The notes under the pieces are model-generated. The model was given only the letters and a program-made list of their open reading frames with translations. It was not told where the DNA came from and did no database searches. From Leishmania panamensis (taxonomy: Eukaryota > Euglenozoa > Kinetoplastea > Trypanosomatida > Trypanosomatidae), in contig NC_025881.1 in the NCBI RefSeq assembly GCF_000755165.1, forward strand, positions 512,247 to 576,246: 64,000 nucleotides of DNA, given 5' to 3'. Below are positions 39,589 to 49,902 of the stretch, one piece after another. How positions within the stretch are numbered: position 1 is the stretch's first letter; the number at the start of each line of letters is the position of its first letter. A program made the translations under genes and the position numbers.

Positions 39589-42500
39589 TCACTCGTTGAG
39601 CTGGTCGGTGAAACAGCGAAAGACGAGTAGGAGAGGTGGTGTCCCAGCTCTCGTGAAGGGGATGGTATAGGGGAAGGTGTACTCCAGAAGAGAAGAGGAC
39701 TCACGTACAGGAAGCTCCGCCACGAACTGCAAGCCCAGCGGGATGATCACCTCAAGGCGGCGGCGACTGTGCAAGCGTTCTGGAGAGAGTTCGTATTGCC
39801 GACACGCCGTCACGAGAATGCGAAGGACGCAGCTGAGCTCGGGCTCCGCAGTCGACAGATCAGCCCAGCCGCCACAGGCCCCAACGCGACGTACCGCACT
39901 TGCCGTTGCCGCCGCCTCCAAAACGGCGATGTACGGCACGGCCGTAGCGTGAGCTGGAGGCTCCCTTGGTGGTGGGCACGGCACCAACGTTACGCGCGCC
40001 ACGATCTCGGGCTTCTCAAAGAACCTCATAGTGCTCCCCTTCACGTAGTCGTCATATGCATACCAATACTGCACGCTGGGCAGAACTTGCATGAGAGCGG
40101 CGAGCAGCCATCCTTCGGCGACCAGTGGGAGTTGTAGGAACCTCGACGGCGTTGTCTGACGCATGCAGCTCAGGACGAGGGGGTTGAACCAAACAGAGGT
40201 CGCTGCCAGCGCGCGGAAGCGGTAGAAGAGAAGGTACAACAGACGCGCCGAAACAACTGTAACGTTGAGGTGTGTGTTGTTGAAGTCCTCGCTGCTCATC
40301 CAAGGGGTGAGGATCAGCTCGGCACACCAGCTAATCAAGATGGTTGCGGCTTGCCGCTCATCTCGGTTGTGGCCCTCACCGGCGTGAGGTGCGTTTCGCC
40401 CACCTTGCCCGACCTGCGGCACCGTCTCCATCAGCTGTGCAGATGCGGCGCCGTGGCTGCAGCACACCAGGTGCGACACCCCACAGAGTCGAATCACATA
40501 CTCCACGCCGGACACCACCGTCCACACCATGCTTCGTTGTTGCTCACGTGCGGCATGGTCATTGGCGGTGCGGCTGACTGCCGTCTGCAAGCAACGGTAG
40601 TAGCGGAAGATAGGGATCCACACATACCACGGCATGTCTTTAAGTGACGGCGGCACAAGTCCCCCTCCACCGACTGCTCCAGCACCACCGGAACTCCCTA
40701 CCCCAATGCCCCTTATCGCACCTTTTCTCCTTGTGTCGGCAATCTGTTGAGCCATGATGTACACGATAGATGCAATGACGCACACGTGCACGTCATCCTC
40801 ATCAGAGTCTGTCAGATCACCCCGCTCGACTCCGCCAAAGGCAATCAGGTTAGCGCGTGCGATGGCAGCGTGTCTTGCTCTGAAAGCGAAGAACAGCAAA
40901 TCGGTGCCGTAGCGGCGTACCACATCCACCTTGTGAGCGCGCATCAGCAGCAGGTACAGCAGCTGCAGAAGGGGATAGAGAAGCTTGCGGGCGGCGCCGT
41001 CAGTATGCGTCAGCTCGGCGGTTGTGAGTGCCAGAAGCTGGCGAGCGCGGCTCATCGCATACTCTGCCAGGACTGCGTCCAGCGACGTGCACGTCGCCGG
41101 GGCGAGAGGCCACAGCGCGACAGACATCAACCGCAGGAGCACTGTTGAGTACTCGAGGGCAGCGACGGACATGGAGAGGTCCTTGCGGTGCACAACAGTG
41201 TTGCTGTTGGTGCGGAGGAGAAGCGGTAGAAGGTGCTCGCGCAGCACGTAAATCGAAAGTGCCACGCCCGGTGCCGAGTCGGGGGCCGAGCGCTGAGCGT
41301 CTTTTCTGGCAGCAAGTTCCACTATGGCCCGCTGCACCGGCAAGGCGCCGCTTTGCAGGCCGTGCTGCTGGAACGCCAGCTCGTTGCACACAAATTGCAG
41401 ACTCGCAATGGCTGCTGGAGATGCGGTGGTGACAGCCGGCGCCAGATCAGTCCGTTGATCTTGGGGGTGATGACCGCGATTGAGGAACAGGAGCTCTCGT
41501 TGCGCCACACGGAAGACCGACCTCAGGAGCAATTCGACCGAGAGCGGCACGCTCGCTTGCTGCGAAGAGGTGTTGGCGAGCCAATGCACTGAGCGAAGAG
41601 CGTGCGTGTATGTACGAAGCGGAGACGTCACACCAGTCATTCTTGTCGAGTTCCTGGGCTCGTCCCCATCGTAAAGGGTGGCACTCAAAACGGCAGCGGC
41701 GAAGAGGACGGACGACGGGGCTTGTGCCTGCTGCGGTCGCTGGCGTGGCGCGTGGTGTTCCTCGCTCTGAAGGAACGTCAGGAAGCCGGTCACATCCACG
41801 CGATACTGCGTGTGGAGGTCGAAGAGGAACTGACACAGGCCTTCGCGCAACCCCACGTCATCCTCCACAAACGTCATGAGCGCTTGCGCATGCGCCTCAG
41901 AGAAAATGTGATCAGCCGCCGATGCCGCGGCAGGGGCCTGGGATGACAATGCTGGCCACAACCGGGAAGGGTTCGAGACCGTACCTCCGTACCACAACGT
42001 GCTCACAACAAGTAGCCTGAACATCTCCTGCAGTGCGTCGAGCAGCCGGCCCATGTCATCTGTGTCGTCGCTGTCAGATGCTGTCCCCACGACTGCTGAG
42101 TCGACAGCATCACCCTCTGCCACCGCCTTAGTTGACCACAGTGCAGCGGGTCCACGAGTAGACTCGCTGGAGGCTGTCCGCTGTAAATGACTGCACAACG
42201 AACGGCACCGGTCTTCCAGCATGACACAGAGTTCTTGTCGCCCGACGCACGGGCAACATCCGAGCGTAGCCAGACTCAGCAACAGCGAGGCCTGGAGGCC
42301 ACTTGGGGACATCGCTACCTCAGTCAGTGACGCTGCACCTATGAAAGCGGAGGCATGAGCCGCGAGGAACTCCGGTTGCGCATGTGCAGCGCTGTCTCGC
42401 CGTGCTAAGACATGGATGAGCGTCGTCCGAGCTTCTAACAGCTCCGGCGCCTCCGGATAGAGGCCGAGCAGGACATCCATCAGTCTGACCCTATCTTCGT

Positions 42501-45420
42501 CACCATTCGCGCTTCCTGAGCTGCGGGAGGTGTACTGCGGTATGTGGGGCCTTCCTGGCCTAGAGTAGAGTGACATGGTGATATTTTGGCCAGCAGGACT
42601 GACGCCGTTGCTTGCGTACCGCATGTGCCCTTCTTTAGACTCGAATGTCCGTTCTGAAGTTGTCCAACTCTCCAGCTGAGTGCGTGTGAGCAGCGTTGCA
42701 ATGCGGAGCAAACACCGACTCTCCTCAACGGAAGTCGACAGCATCGTGGGGTAGCCACTTGGCTCCGGGCAGTGCATCGCGATGAGTCTGCCTGTGTGCG
42801 TAACATCCATCAGCAGCTGCACCCCTAGTGGGAGGAGGATGTCGCATGAGGCTGTTAGGTAGGCTGCAGTCACCCGAGTCAGAAGATGCAGGGTCTGAGA
42901 GTCCAACATTCGTCGTAGAAGGGGCCTGTCCACCGCATCGCGAGCGTGCGGTGCAGCCGTGGTGGACGGGGTCTCATCATTGAAGTTGCCATGGGGCGCA
43001 CCAGAGATCACCAAAGCCGAAAACGTCCTCATCGCATCTGCCGTGTCGGCTGGCCGCCACTTGGCATCTTGCACCTGCCCGTCCACACGCTTAAGTACTA
43101 TGTGCACCAGCTCACAAAGGCGATTGGACCAGAGAGCCTGTATATTGCCTCGCATCCCAGCCGCCAGAGCGTCCAGGCAGCGCAGGAAGGTGTAGAGGGA
43201 GAGTTGAGCGCCGTGCTCTTGCGACGCGACAGTGAAGATGCTGCTTGCGACTTCATCCCAGTCAAGTCGGGCTCCGCTGCTGTCGTCGCTGACGTTAGCG
43301 CTGTTGTGCGGCACAAGTGCATCGTGCAGAGCGGATCCTTTGAGAAGCACCTCGAAGAGCGCAATGTCCACCTCTGCGACGTGGAAAATGACACGCCAGT
43401 CCTGCTGCTGTTCCCATCGTACAGTGGCATCGTCGTGCAGGACAGATGGGCCTGCTTCGACGTTCGCACCTAGCAGCAGTGCACGTGCCCCAGCCACAAC
43501 CGACGCCGCGTGGTCCAGCAGCCCCACCAAGGCGTACCCAGTCTTGTTCGTGCAGGAGTAGAGCGCCTGCATCGTGTAGTCTTTTATGTGACTGGCAAGG
43601 TGCACTGCCACCTTGATGCCCGATACCTCATCTGCGGCCCCGACGAAGCCACCTTCTGTGAAGGCAGCGGTAAAACCAGCTGGTGTTGCGTTTGTGGTGT
43701 GGACAGTGTCGCTGCACGGGCCAGAGGATCGCAGAGAATGACATGGGGATTGAACATGGAGGAGTATCAGCTGCAACACGCTGCATGTGAGCTGAACTGA
43801 TTCTTCCTCGTCCTCGCTGCTGAGCAATAGCGGCAGCAGGTGCGGAGCGACATCCAGCGCACTCGGCCTCTGCGAGCCAAACACAACTGCGGCGGCAGCG
43901 GCTGCGTCTGTTGGTCCAGGTTGCTCCTCCAGCATCGAATAGGTGGTTGATACCTCACCGTGGCAGCAAGAGGAGAAGAGCGCACGCCGCGTTGTGGGCG
44001 ACGAGCTCAGCAGATGCAAAAGCCGCAAAGCCTGAAGGCGCAACGGGGACAGGTGTGCCCCGCAGCAAGACTGCAGTACAGCGCATAAAGTTTCGAGCAG
44101 CGTGGCACCGTCTCTGTCAGCAAGCGCGGATGCAGGCGCCACTTCACGGTCTGACAAGCAACAGTAGCACGACAGCTGCGACGCGACAGCCGACAGCGGT
44201 TGCGTAGGCCACAGAGGGATTGACAAGGCTGTAGATGACGACACAATATATAACGTAGAAAGCAGCGCTTCGATGGCGGTCGCGGCCACCTCACTTCTTC
44301 CTCTTAGCCCACCGGAGGCGTGATGATGGCCCTGCTGCTGCTGCTGCTGCTGACGATGGCGCAGCGAAACGAGCCGCGGCAGGAGGTACCGCGCAATAGA
44401 GCGGATGAGAAGTGGAGAAGAGCCCACAAGCCGACGAAGCAGTGGAGAGGCTTGCAGAAGCTTCAGAAACATAACGATGGCAGCATGGCTTCGGAGTACG
44501 CCGCTATTGTGCCCTGCCTCGATCGCAGCTGCATCGTCGTCCGCGACACAAAACATCTCCCTGATAACCCGACGAACTACATCGTGCACGGACTCGAGGG
44601 TCACCTGAGCGACGTTTTCGTGTGATTTGGCGAGCTGCACAGCCTCCTCCTTATCAGGTACGTCGTCACCAGTCTCTCCGAGCAGCATCGGCGACAGCAA
44701 CGAGCTGGCTTGTGAGTAGTCAGCGACACCTGTGTGGCACTGGGGAGATTTCTCGTAGGATGACGGAATCGCCATGCAGGTGTGCGACGCCGGCGCCCGT
44801 TTCGACGAAGGCGTCGGTACGACCATCAACAACAGCTCCCAACAGGAGAAGAGAAACTGAACGAGGTCGACAAGCACGATCCACTGCGCTTCGTCCGAGC
44901 CGCGACCCAGAGTGCAGAGAGAAGCAACAGTGGAGTCGCCTAGAGTTGTTCTTGCACCCATCGCATTGGTCGCTGCCACCGGGCTGCCACCCCTGATGCG
45001 ACCACCATGGCGCACGACGTAGATGTACAGCACCACAAGGACGTCGGCCAAAGCGGAGCCCATACGGCGCGGATGTGGAGCGCTCACCTCCCCAGAAAGC
45101 ACGAGTGTTGCACAGGGGTCAGTGGTGCGGTCGAACGCCAGCCACTCACGCGTCCAGGTAAGCAACGCATCTTCGCCATCGTCGGTGGCGGGGCAGTTGT
45201 GCACAAGTGCCTCCATGATGGCGACGGCGCCGCGGCACACCACATCAGCGGAGGGTAGCGGTGTGGCGCTTTGAAGTGACTCGATAAAGCAGCTCAGGCA
45301 CGTAGTAGCTGTTCGCTGCGGTGGTGGTGAGGGGTACGTGCCACCTTTCTCACCACCACTAGGAGCTGAGAGGAGCAGCACTACGTGAGAGGGAGGGCAT
45401 TTCTGTCCAATACACGGCAT
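39589..45420 (-). CDS. Very large alpha-solenoid-like protein (1943 aa), function unknown
   Basis: This is one uninterrupted frame of 5.8 kb. The sequence is leucine- and alanine-rich, made of many amphipathic helix-like segments without membrane-spanning length. Examples are VVRRVIREMFCVADDDAAAI, LRLLHLLSSSPTTRRALF and LLYPLLQLLYLLLMRAHKVD. There is a Gln/His run (RQQQQQQQGHHH) near residue 360 and a few low-complexity linkers. The overall picture is a HEAT/ARM-type solenoid, as in large scaffold nucleoporins, import receptors or ciliary scaffold proteins. I see no catalytic motif. Size would suit a Nup192/Nup205-type scaffold, but nothing specific proves it. The start at 45420 is the first ATG; a later one is possible because the first 50 residues are low in structure. 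Confidence 0.92.
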   Translation of the reverse strand: MPCIGQKCPPSHVVLLLSAPSGGEKGGTYPSPPPQRTATTCLSCFIESLQSATPLPSADVVCRGAVAIMEALVHNCPATDDGEDALLTWTREWLAFDRTTDPCATLVLSGEVSAPHPRRMGSALADVLVVLYIYVVRHGGRIRGGSPVAATNAMGARTTLGDSTVASLCTLGRGSDEAQWIVLVDLVQFLFSCWELLLMVVPTPSSKRAPASHTCMAIPSSYEKSPQCHTGVADYSQASSLLSPMLLGETGDDVPDKEEAVQLAKSHENVAQVTLESVHDVVRRVIREMFCVADDDAAAIEAGHNSGVLRSHAAIVMFLKLLQASPLLRRLVGSSPLLIRSIARYLLPRLVSLRHRQQQQQQQGHHHASGGLRGRSEVAATAIEALLSTLYIVSSSTALSIPLWPTQPLSAVASQLSCYCCLSDREVAPASALADRDGATLLETLCAVLQSCCGAHLSPLRLQALRLLHLLSSSPTTRRALFSSCCHGEVSTTYSMLEEQPGPTDAAAAAAVVFGSQRPSALDVAPHLLPLLLSSEDEEESVQLTCSVLQLILLHVQSPCHSLRSSGPCSDTVHTTNATPAGFTAAFTEGGFVGAADEVSGIKVAVHLASHIKDYTMQALYSCTNKTGYALVGLLDHAASVVAGARALLLGANVEAGPSVLHDDATVRWEQQQDWRVIFHVAEVDIALFEVLLKGSALHDALVPHNSANVSDDSSGARLDWDEVASSIFTVASQEHGAQLSLYTFLRCLDALAAGMRGNIQALWSNRLCELVHIVLKRVDGQVQDAKWRPADTADAMRTFSALVISGAPHGNFNDETPSTTAAPHARDAVDRPLLRRMLDSQTLHLLTRVTAAYLTASCDILLPLGVQLLMDVTHTGRLIAMHCPEPSGYPTMLSTSVEESRCLLRIATLLTRTQLESWTTSERTFESKEGHMRYASNGVSPAGQNITMSLYSRPGRPHIPQYTSRSSGSANGDEDRVRLMDVLLGLYPEAPELLEARTTLIHVLARRDSAAHAQPEFLAAHASAFIGAASLTEVAMSPSGLQASLLLSLATLGCCPCVGRQELCVMLEDRCRSLCSHLQRTASSESTRGPAALWSTKAVAEGDAVDSAVVGTASDSDDTDDMGRLLDALQEMFRLLVVSTLWYGGTVSNPSRLWPALSSQAPAAASAADHIFSEAHAQALMTFVEDDVGLREGLCQFLFDLHTQYRVDVTGFLTFLQSEEHHAPRQRPQQAQAPSSVLFAAAVLSATLYDGDEPRNSTRMTGVTSPLRTYTHALRSVHWLANTSSQQASVPLSVELLLRSVFRVAQRELLFLNRGHHPQDQRTDLAPAVTTASPAAIASLQFVCNELAFQQHGLQSGALPVQRAIVELAARKDAQRSAPDSAPGVALSIYVLREHLLPLLLRTNSNTVVHRKDLSMSVAALEYSTVLLRLMSVALWPLAPATCTSLDAVLAEYAMSRARQLLALTTAELTHTDGAARKLLYPLLQLLYLLLMRAHKVDVVRRYGTDLLFFAFRARHAAIARANLIAFGGVERGDLTDSDEDDVHVCVIASIVYIMAQQIADTRRKGAIRGIGVGSSGGAGAVGGGGLVPPSLKDMPWYVWIPIFRYYRCLQTAVSRTANDHAAREQQRSMVWTVVSGVEYVIRLCGVSHLVCCSHGAASAQLMETVPQVGQGGRNAPHAGEGHNRDERQAATILISWCAELILTPWMSSEDFNNTHLNVTVVSARLLYLLFYRFRALAATSVWFNPLVLSCMRQTTPSRFLQLPLVAEGWLLAALMQVLPSVQYWYAYDDYVKGSTMRFFEKPEIVARVTLVPCPPPREPPAHATAVPYIAVLEAAATASAVRRVGACGGWADLSTAEPELSCVLRILVTACRQYELSPERLHSRRRLEVIIPLGLQFVAELPVRESSSLLEYTFPYTIPFTRAGTPPLLLVFRCFTDQLNE

Positions 45421-46384
45421 TCAAGTCTGGTAGCAAGCAAAGTTTGTGATGCACCAGCCTGTCCCTCCTCCTCGTGTGTATGTGTCTGTAGTTTCTCTCT
45501 TGATTTGTCTTCCGAGGAGCGAGTGATATCAGGGAGAAGGAAGAAGTTCTTGTCGCCTATTCTGTGCACACCTACGTTGATTGTTTTGGCTTACGTGCGC
45601 ATGTGTATGTGCTGCCCTTTAGGCGTCTCTCAGAGCAGCAACAGCCAAGCAGACAGAGGCGATGGAACGGAGGTGCGTAGGAAGTAAAGCGATGGAGGTA
45701 CACAGGCACAATGACGATGCGGGGGGTACGGACAGGGCCAGTGGGAAGGCAGATGGCGAGAAGAAGGGCCGCCCGCAAAGCAGCGTGTGACCGGTGTATG
45801 TGCTGGAACAGGAGGAGCCTTGATGCGCGCGACTGCCGAGCACATTCAAGCAAGCTTTTTCTCTCCTCTAGTCTCCTCTCTAAACCACTGTGACGGACGG
45901 GTTGCGAGGGCGAGATAATAAACCGACAGAGCGTTTCTTCGTCGCGGGCGCTCATGCGGATACACATACACGAACACGTGTCCATTCTCATCTTCTTGAC
46001 ACGTTCGCTCGTCCGTGTGTCGTGCGTGCCCCACCTGCAGCGGTGCCAGGGCAGCACGCCCCCTTCCACCGTTTCCCTGTTATTCCCTCTGTGGTTGTTG
46101 GCTTTCACCCATAGTACAGAGTGGGTATGTATGTATGTACGTGTCTGCGGATGGTGTGCATAGCTCGTACTCGACAGAGGACATGAGCAGCTAGCGAAAA
46201 CCAGAAACACAAAAAAAGAGAAGATTTGGGCAGACACACACAGTGGCGCCTTGCCCCTTCAGCTCGAATGACGACGACGGCCAGCACCACCACCAACACC
46301 AGAGAAAGGCAGGGGTGGTCTTTTATGGTCGACGTGCCCACTCTTTTCCACACAACACGGGTTCACACCTCACTCTACCACCGA
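45421..46384. other. Spacer left of SIDER-like copy C
   Basis: No gene recognised. It would include the 5' leader of the 1943-aa gene and part of the 3' UTR of the methyltransferase gene. A short GTAT-type run lies at 46126-46140. Confidence 0.5.
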
Positions 46385-46840
46385 CCTGTCGTGTGGTGCA
46401 AAGCGGCCGTGAGCACGTCACAGCAATGCGCCGACCCAGTCATCGGAGCACGGCCACTGCCTCACCCTCTGCCCACCCACCCCGTCACACAGGCCACCTC
46501 ACAGCCGCCCCCGTTGTGCGGGTCACCACCTGGTGCATCCCTCCTCCCGGGGTGGCTCAGCTTCCCTCCACCAGCGGGCAGCGAGGGCCCGGTGAGCCAC
46601 GCTGACGCGGTGCCCACCACATGGATGGCACACGCGTGTTCGCTGCTGCGGGTCGCTCCGACGCAACGCCATCCGCAGCGATACATCGCTCTGACCTCCT
46701 CACGTCGTAGGTACTTGACCCTGCTGCCACCAGAGGCGGCTCGGTGTTGGCAGGGATAGGGGGGCTGTTCGGCTTCCCCAGACAGAGTGGGATGCTGGAC
46801 CCTGAGATGCCACGCACTGAGGTGTCTCCCGTCGTCAGGG
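46385..46840 (-). mobile_element. SIDER-like degenerate retroposon, copy C (diverged)
   Basis: This stretch aligns by eye along its whole length with copies A and B. Anchors shared with copy B include the CCTGTC end, a GGTGCGAAGC-like block (here GGTGCAAAGC), AGCACGGCC, ATGGATGGC, GGGTCGC, CCACCAGAGGC, GCTGTTCGGCTTC and GAGGTGTC. It has many substitutions, so it is much older than the A/B pair. It lies downstream of the methyltransferase gene and has the same orientation relative to transcription as A and B. Confidence 0.7.
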
Positions 46841-47326
46841 AAGGAATATACACATACATCCCTTACAAGCGGCGACACACGCACATGCGGGACCAGCGGG
46901 ACTCCAAGCGATTGTACTACTCCAAACCAAACAACAGCGACGGCGACAACGGCACACAACGAAGCAGGCACAGAGAACCGTTTCTTGTGACTCCCTCCCC
47001 TCTTGCACCCGAGGCTCCTCCTCCGGCTGCGCACTCGAGCCGCGTAAGACACTGTCATCTGCGGTGAGTGCAGTACCGAGACGCAGAGAGCAACAAGCAG
47101 AGCGACGTCAGCTGAAACGGAAAGAGAGAGAGGTAGACCACAACACAAACACTCAAAGTCTATGAAGGGAGAGGGAGCAAAAATGCATGCCAATGGTGAG
47201 AAGCTCGACCGCCCACACCGGCATCCGACAAGTCCTTGCCGATCTCACTCACTTCAAGTTTTTCATCTCTGCCCACCCTGTCTTTCCAGAGGGTGGTGGT
47301 GGTGGTGGGTGCACTCCTTCACATTA
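46841..47326. other. Spacer between SIDER copy C and the methyltransferase gene
   Basis: It is part of the likely 3' UTR of the methyltransferase mRNA. A GGT-repeat lies at 47292-47310. No coding signal. Confidence 0.5.
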
Positions 47327-48565
47327 TTACTTGGATTTGTTCCTCTTGCTCACCTGCTCCACCTCTGTCTCATGATCCTTGTAGGCCTCCAGCACTTCTG
47401 GGTAAGCCACAACATAGTAGGTGGTGCCATAGTGCATGTTGCGGATTTCCTTCACCTCCAGCCGTGACTCCTGCAGGTACTGCCGGATCGGGGAGTTCCA
47501 CTTGCAACCGTGCGTGTTGACTTTGTGCTGCTGCGCGAAGTAATCGAGAAACCAGTTTACCGGGGGGTAGGGACTCGCGCCGTGCTCCAGCAGCAATATC
47601 ATCCCACTCGGCTTTACGACGCGCTGCATCTGACGCAGCGTCATGACAGGGTCTCTCAGGTGACAGAGGCCGAACATGTCCACAACACAGTCAAACTCGT
47701 TGTCCTTGAATATGTCCAGGCTCTCCGAGCGCACGCGCTTCACATCGTACTTGGGGTACGCGGTGTGGGGGATGCGGTAGCGCATCGCCTGCAGCTGCTG
47801 CGGGTTGGAGTCCGTCAGCACTACCTCGTGCACTGCGTACGGATAGGCGCCGATGTTCTGCCCGTGCCCAGCCGCTAGCTCGAGAACACGCCCGTACGTG
47901 TGCTGCAGTAGCTCTTCACGCAACTGGCGAACCTCTCGTGGCTGCTCTACCCACACGCGGAAGAATGTGAGCGCTGCCCCGGCGGCTGCCATAGCTGTCA
48001 GTACACCAGCCCACATCTTCATGCGCTCTTTCAGGGGCCGCTTCTGACGCTGCAGCTGAAAGTACTCGCGTTGCTGGTAGTACTCGTGATACCAGAACGG
48101 CTTCACGTGCTGCGGGATGTCGTCGGTGAAGTCGTAGATGTTCTGCTTTCCCCTGGCTAGGATGGGCGGCGCCGTCGTCTCCCAGTTCCACACGATCGCC
48201 TCAGGAATTTCGTCCCGTCCTTCCCGGGCGAGCGCCTTGCGTGCCGTCTCCATGACGACGTCGTCAGAAGGCTCGATGAAGCCCCTGTGGCGCTTCTGGA
48301 TTTCGCTGGTGGCGGAGGAGTTACTGACGGCATCCTTCACAAACACCGACTCGTTTGTTTTCTCAGCACCGTCACCCGGCGCGTGGTGCGGGTTCTGCTC
48401 GGAGCTAAACCCGGTGTTGCTACTGGTTGTGCTATTATTGGTGCACGTACTGCTGCTGCTGTTGCTACTACTCCAGCGGGGGTACTGGCACAGTACGCTC
48501 GTGCCCACGTTTGCCACACCAGCCAGCAGTGCTAGGCGAGAGCTTGCTGCATAGTACCGCAACAT
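47327..48565 (-). CDS. Mitochondrial-type SAM methyltransferase, OMS1-like
   Basis: The 412-residue protein has an N terminus suited to mitochondrial import (MLRYYAASSRLALLAG), a Ser/Asn/Thr-rich linker at about 31-60, and one membrane segment at about 185-204 (WAGVLTAMAAAGAALTFF). A class I methyltransferase domain follows: motif I VLELAAGHGQN (227-237), acidic motif II VLTDSN (249-254), FDCVVDMFGLCHL (291-303) and a post-I strand MILLLEHG (322-329). A presequence, one transmembrane helix and then a methyltransferase fold is the layout of yeast OMS1, an inner-membrane protein tied to respiratory-chain assembly and quinone metabolism. Substrate not predictable. Confidence 0.92.
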   Translation of the reverse strand: MLRYYAASSRLALLAGVANVGTSVLCQYPRWSSSNSSSSTCTNNSTTSSNTGFSSEQNPHHAPGDGAEKTNESVFVKDAVSNSSATSEIQKRHRGFIEPSDDVVMETARKALAREGRDEIPEAIVWNWETTAPPILARGKQNIYDFTDDIPQHVKPFWYHEYYQQREYFQLQRQKRPLKERMKMWAGVLTAMAAAGAALTFFRVWVEQPREVRQLREELLQHTYGRVLELAAGHGQNIGAYPYAVHEVVLTDSNPQQLQAMRYRIPHTAYPKYDVKRVRSESLDIFKDNEFDCVVDMFGLCHLRDPVMTLRQMQRVVKPSGMILLLEHGASPYPPVNWFLDYFAQQHKVNTHGCKWNSPIRQYLQESRLEVKEIRNMHYGTTYYVVAYPEVLEAYKDHETEVEQVSKRNKSK

Positions 48566-49902
48566 GCTTGCACTGTATTATGTGTTTTTTTTTCCTTTAT
48601 CTTCCCTTTGTTGTCTTTTGAATTAAACACGTACTCGTTACGATCAACTGTGGCTGGGCTGTACGTCTATTTGCCCGCGTATGCGTCTGTGATGGTGATA
48701 GAGCACTACGACTACATAAGAGGGCTCCTCTCTCGCTCCAACTCGCAACTTATCGATCCGTTCTCTGTAATCAAATACCGAGCACCACACGTACACTCAC
48801 TCACACACCCACCCACACACACATATATCTATACACGTTACCGTGTATCTGCACCCAGATGGGTGGGGTGTTTGCGTGTGTGTGTGTGTGTGTGACCCCC
48901 ATTGCACAGGGAGCGGGTCACGCGCGAAGTGGGGTGATTAGTGTCAGAGAAGCGAAGAAGAGAGGAGACAGCGAGACGCTTCTAGGACAAGAGAGAGAGA
49001 GAGAGACGAGCAGACAAGAGCTGCGGCCAATGCTGACAAGGTGAGTATAGCAATGTCGCCTTTTTTCCACACACACACACACTCACGTGCAAGAGAGAGA
49101 AAGCACGCTCTTGACGGGAAACAGGGATCAGTCGGTCACGTCCTTAGAGGGTAACTGAAGTTCACGCTTGTGCTCTTTTTCAGGAGATCAGGATTGCTAG
49201 CCATTCGTGTCCTCTTGTGTGCCAAGTGTAGACACACGCCCCATCTGACTTCTTCCCTCTCTACTCACAGCAACGTACGGAGGAAAGCAGGATAGAAAGA
49301 GAGAAAGCATCAAATGAATGGGACGGAAGCGAGAAGAAATACCAGCTGTTCGCAGCGGCTTTCGAAGCGTACCAACACCCACCCACCCACCCACCCACAC
49401 ACACACCCACAGCACAGTAACAGAGGGAAAGACAGATAGGTACGTATACGCAGAGAGGCAGAGGTCAGCAGTCGGGATAATCGCCTCCTCACTTCATTGC
49501 AATGGGGCGTCCTCAGCAGCGTTGCTCTCTTCCCCAAGCAAGAGAAGAGAAACAAAAATGAAAATAAGTACCGAAAGGAAACGAGGTAAAGGCCCAGCAA
49601 CGAAAACAAGAGAAATAGCGCCCTAATTACGACCACAGTTCCCGCTGTCGTTTGAGACGTCGGGTCACCTCTTGTCTTCACCCCTTCCCCTTGATGAGTT
49701 GTGCATCCAGAGATGCATACCAACACACACACACACACACATACACAGGGGGTGCGGGAAGAGGTGAGGTGAGGAGGGCAGAGAGCTGGAACCTGTGCCG
49801 AAGCCCCGTCTTTTTCTTTCCTTCTTCTTGATACCCCTGCGGGGGTCAGTAGAGAAGAGGTCGTGAGGGTGCGTGACACCTATACATATATTCTGGTGTG
49901 TG
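48566..49902. other. Spacer between metacaspase and methyltransferase genes
   Basis: CA/CCCA-type runs at 48800-48830 and 49375-49412, GT at 48873-48892, GA at 48989-49005 and CA at 49723-49745. It would hold the metacaspase 3' UTR (right part) and the methyltransferase leader. No gene seen. Confidence 0.55.
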
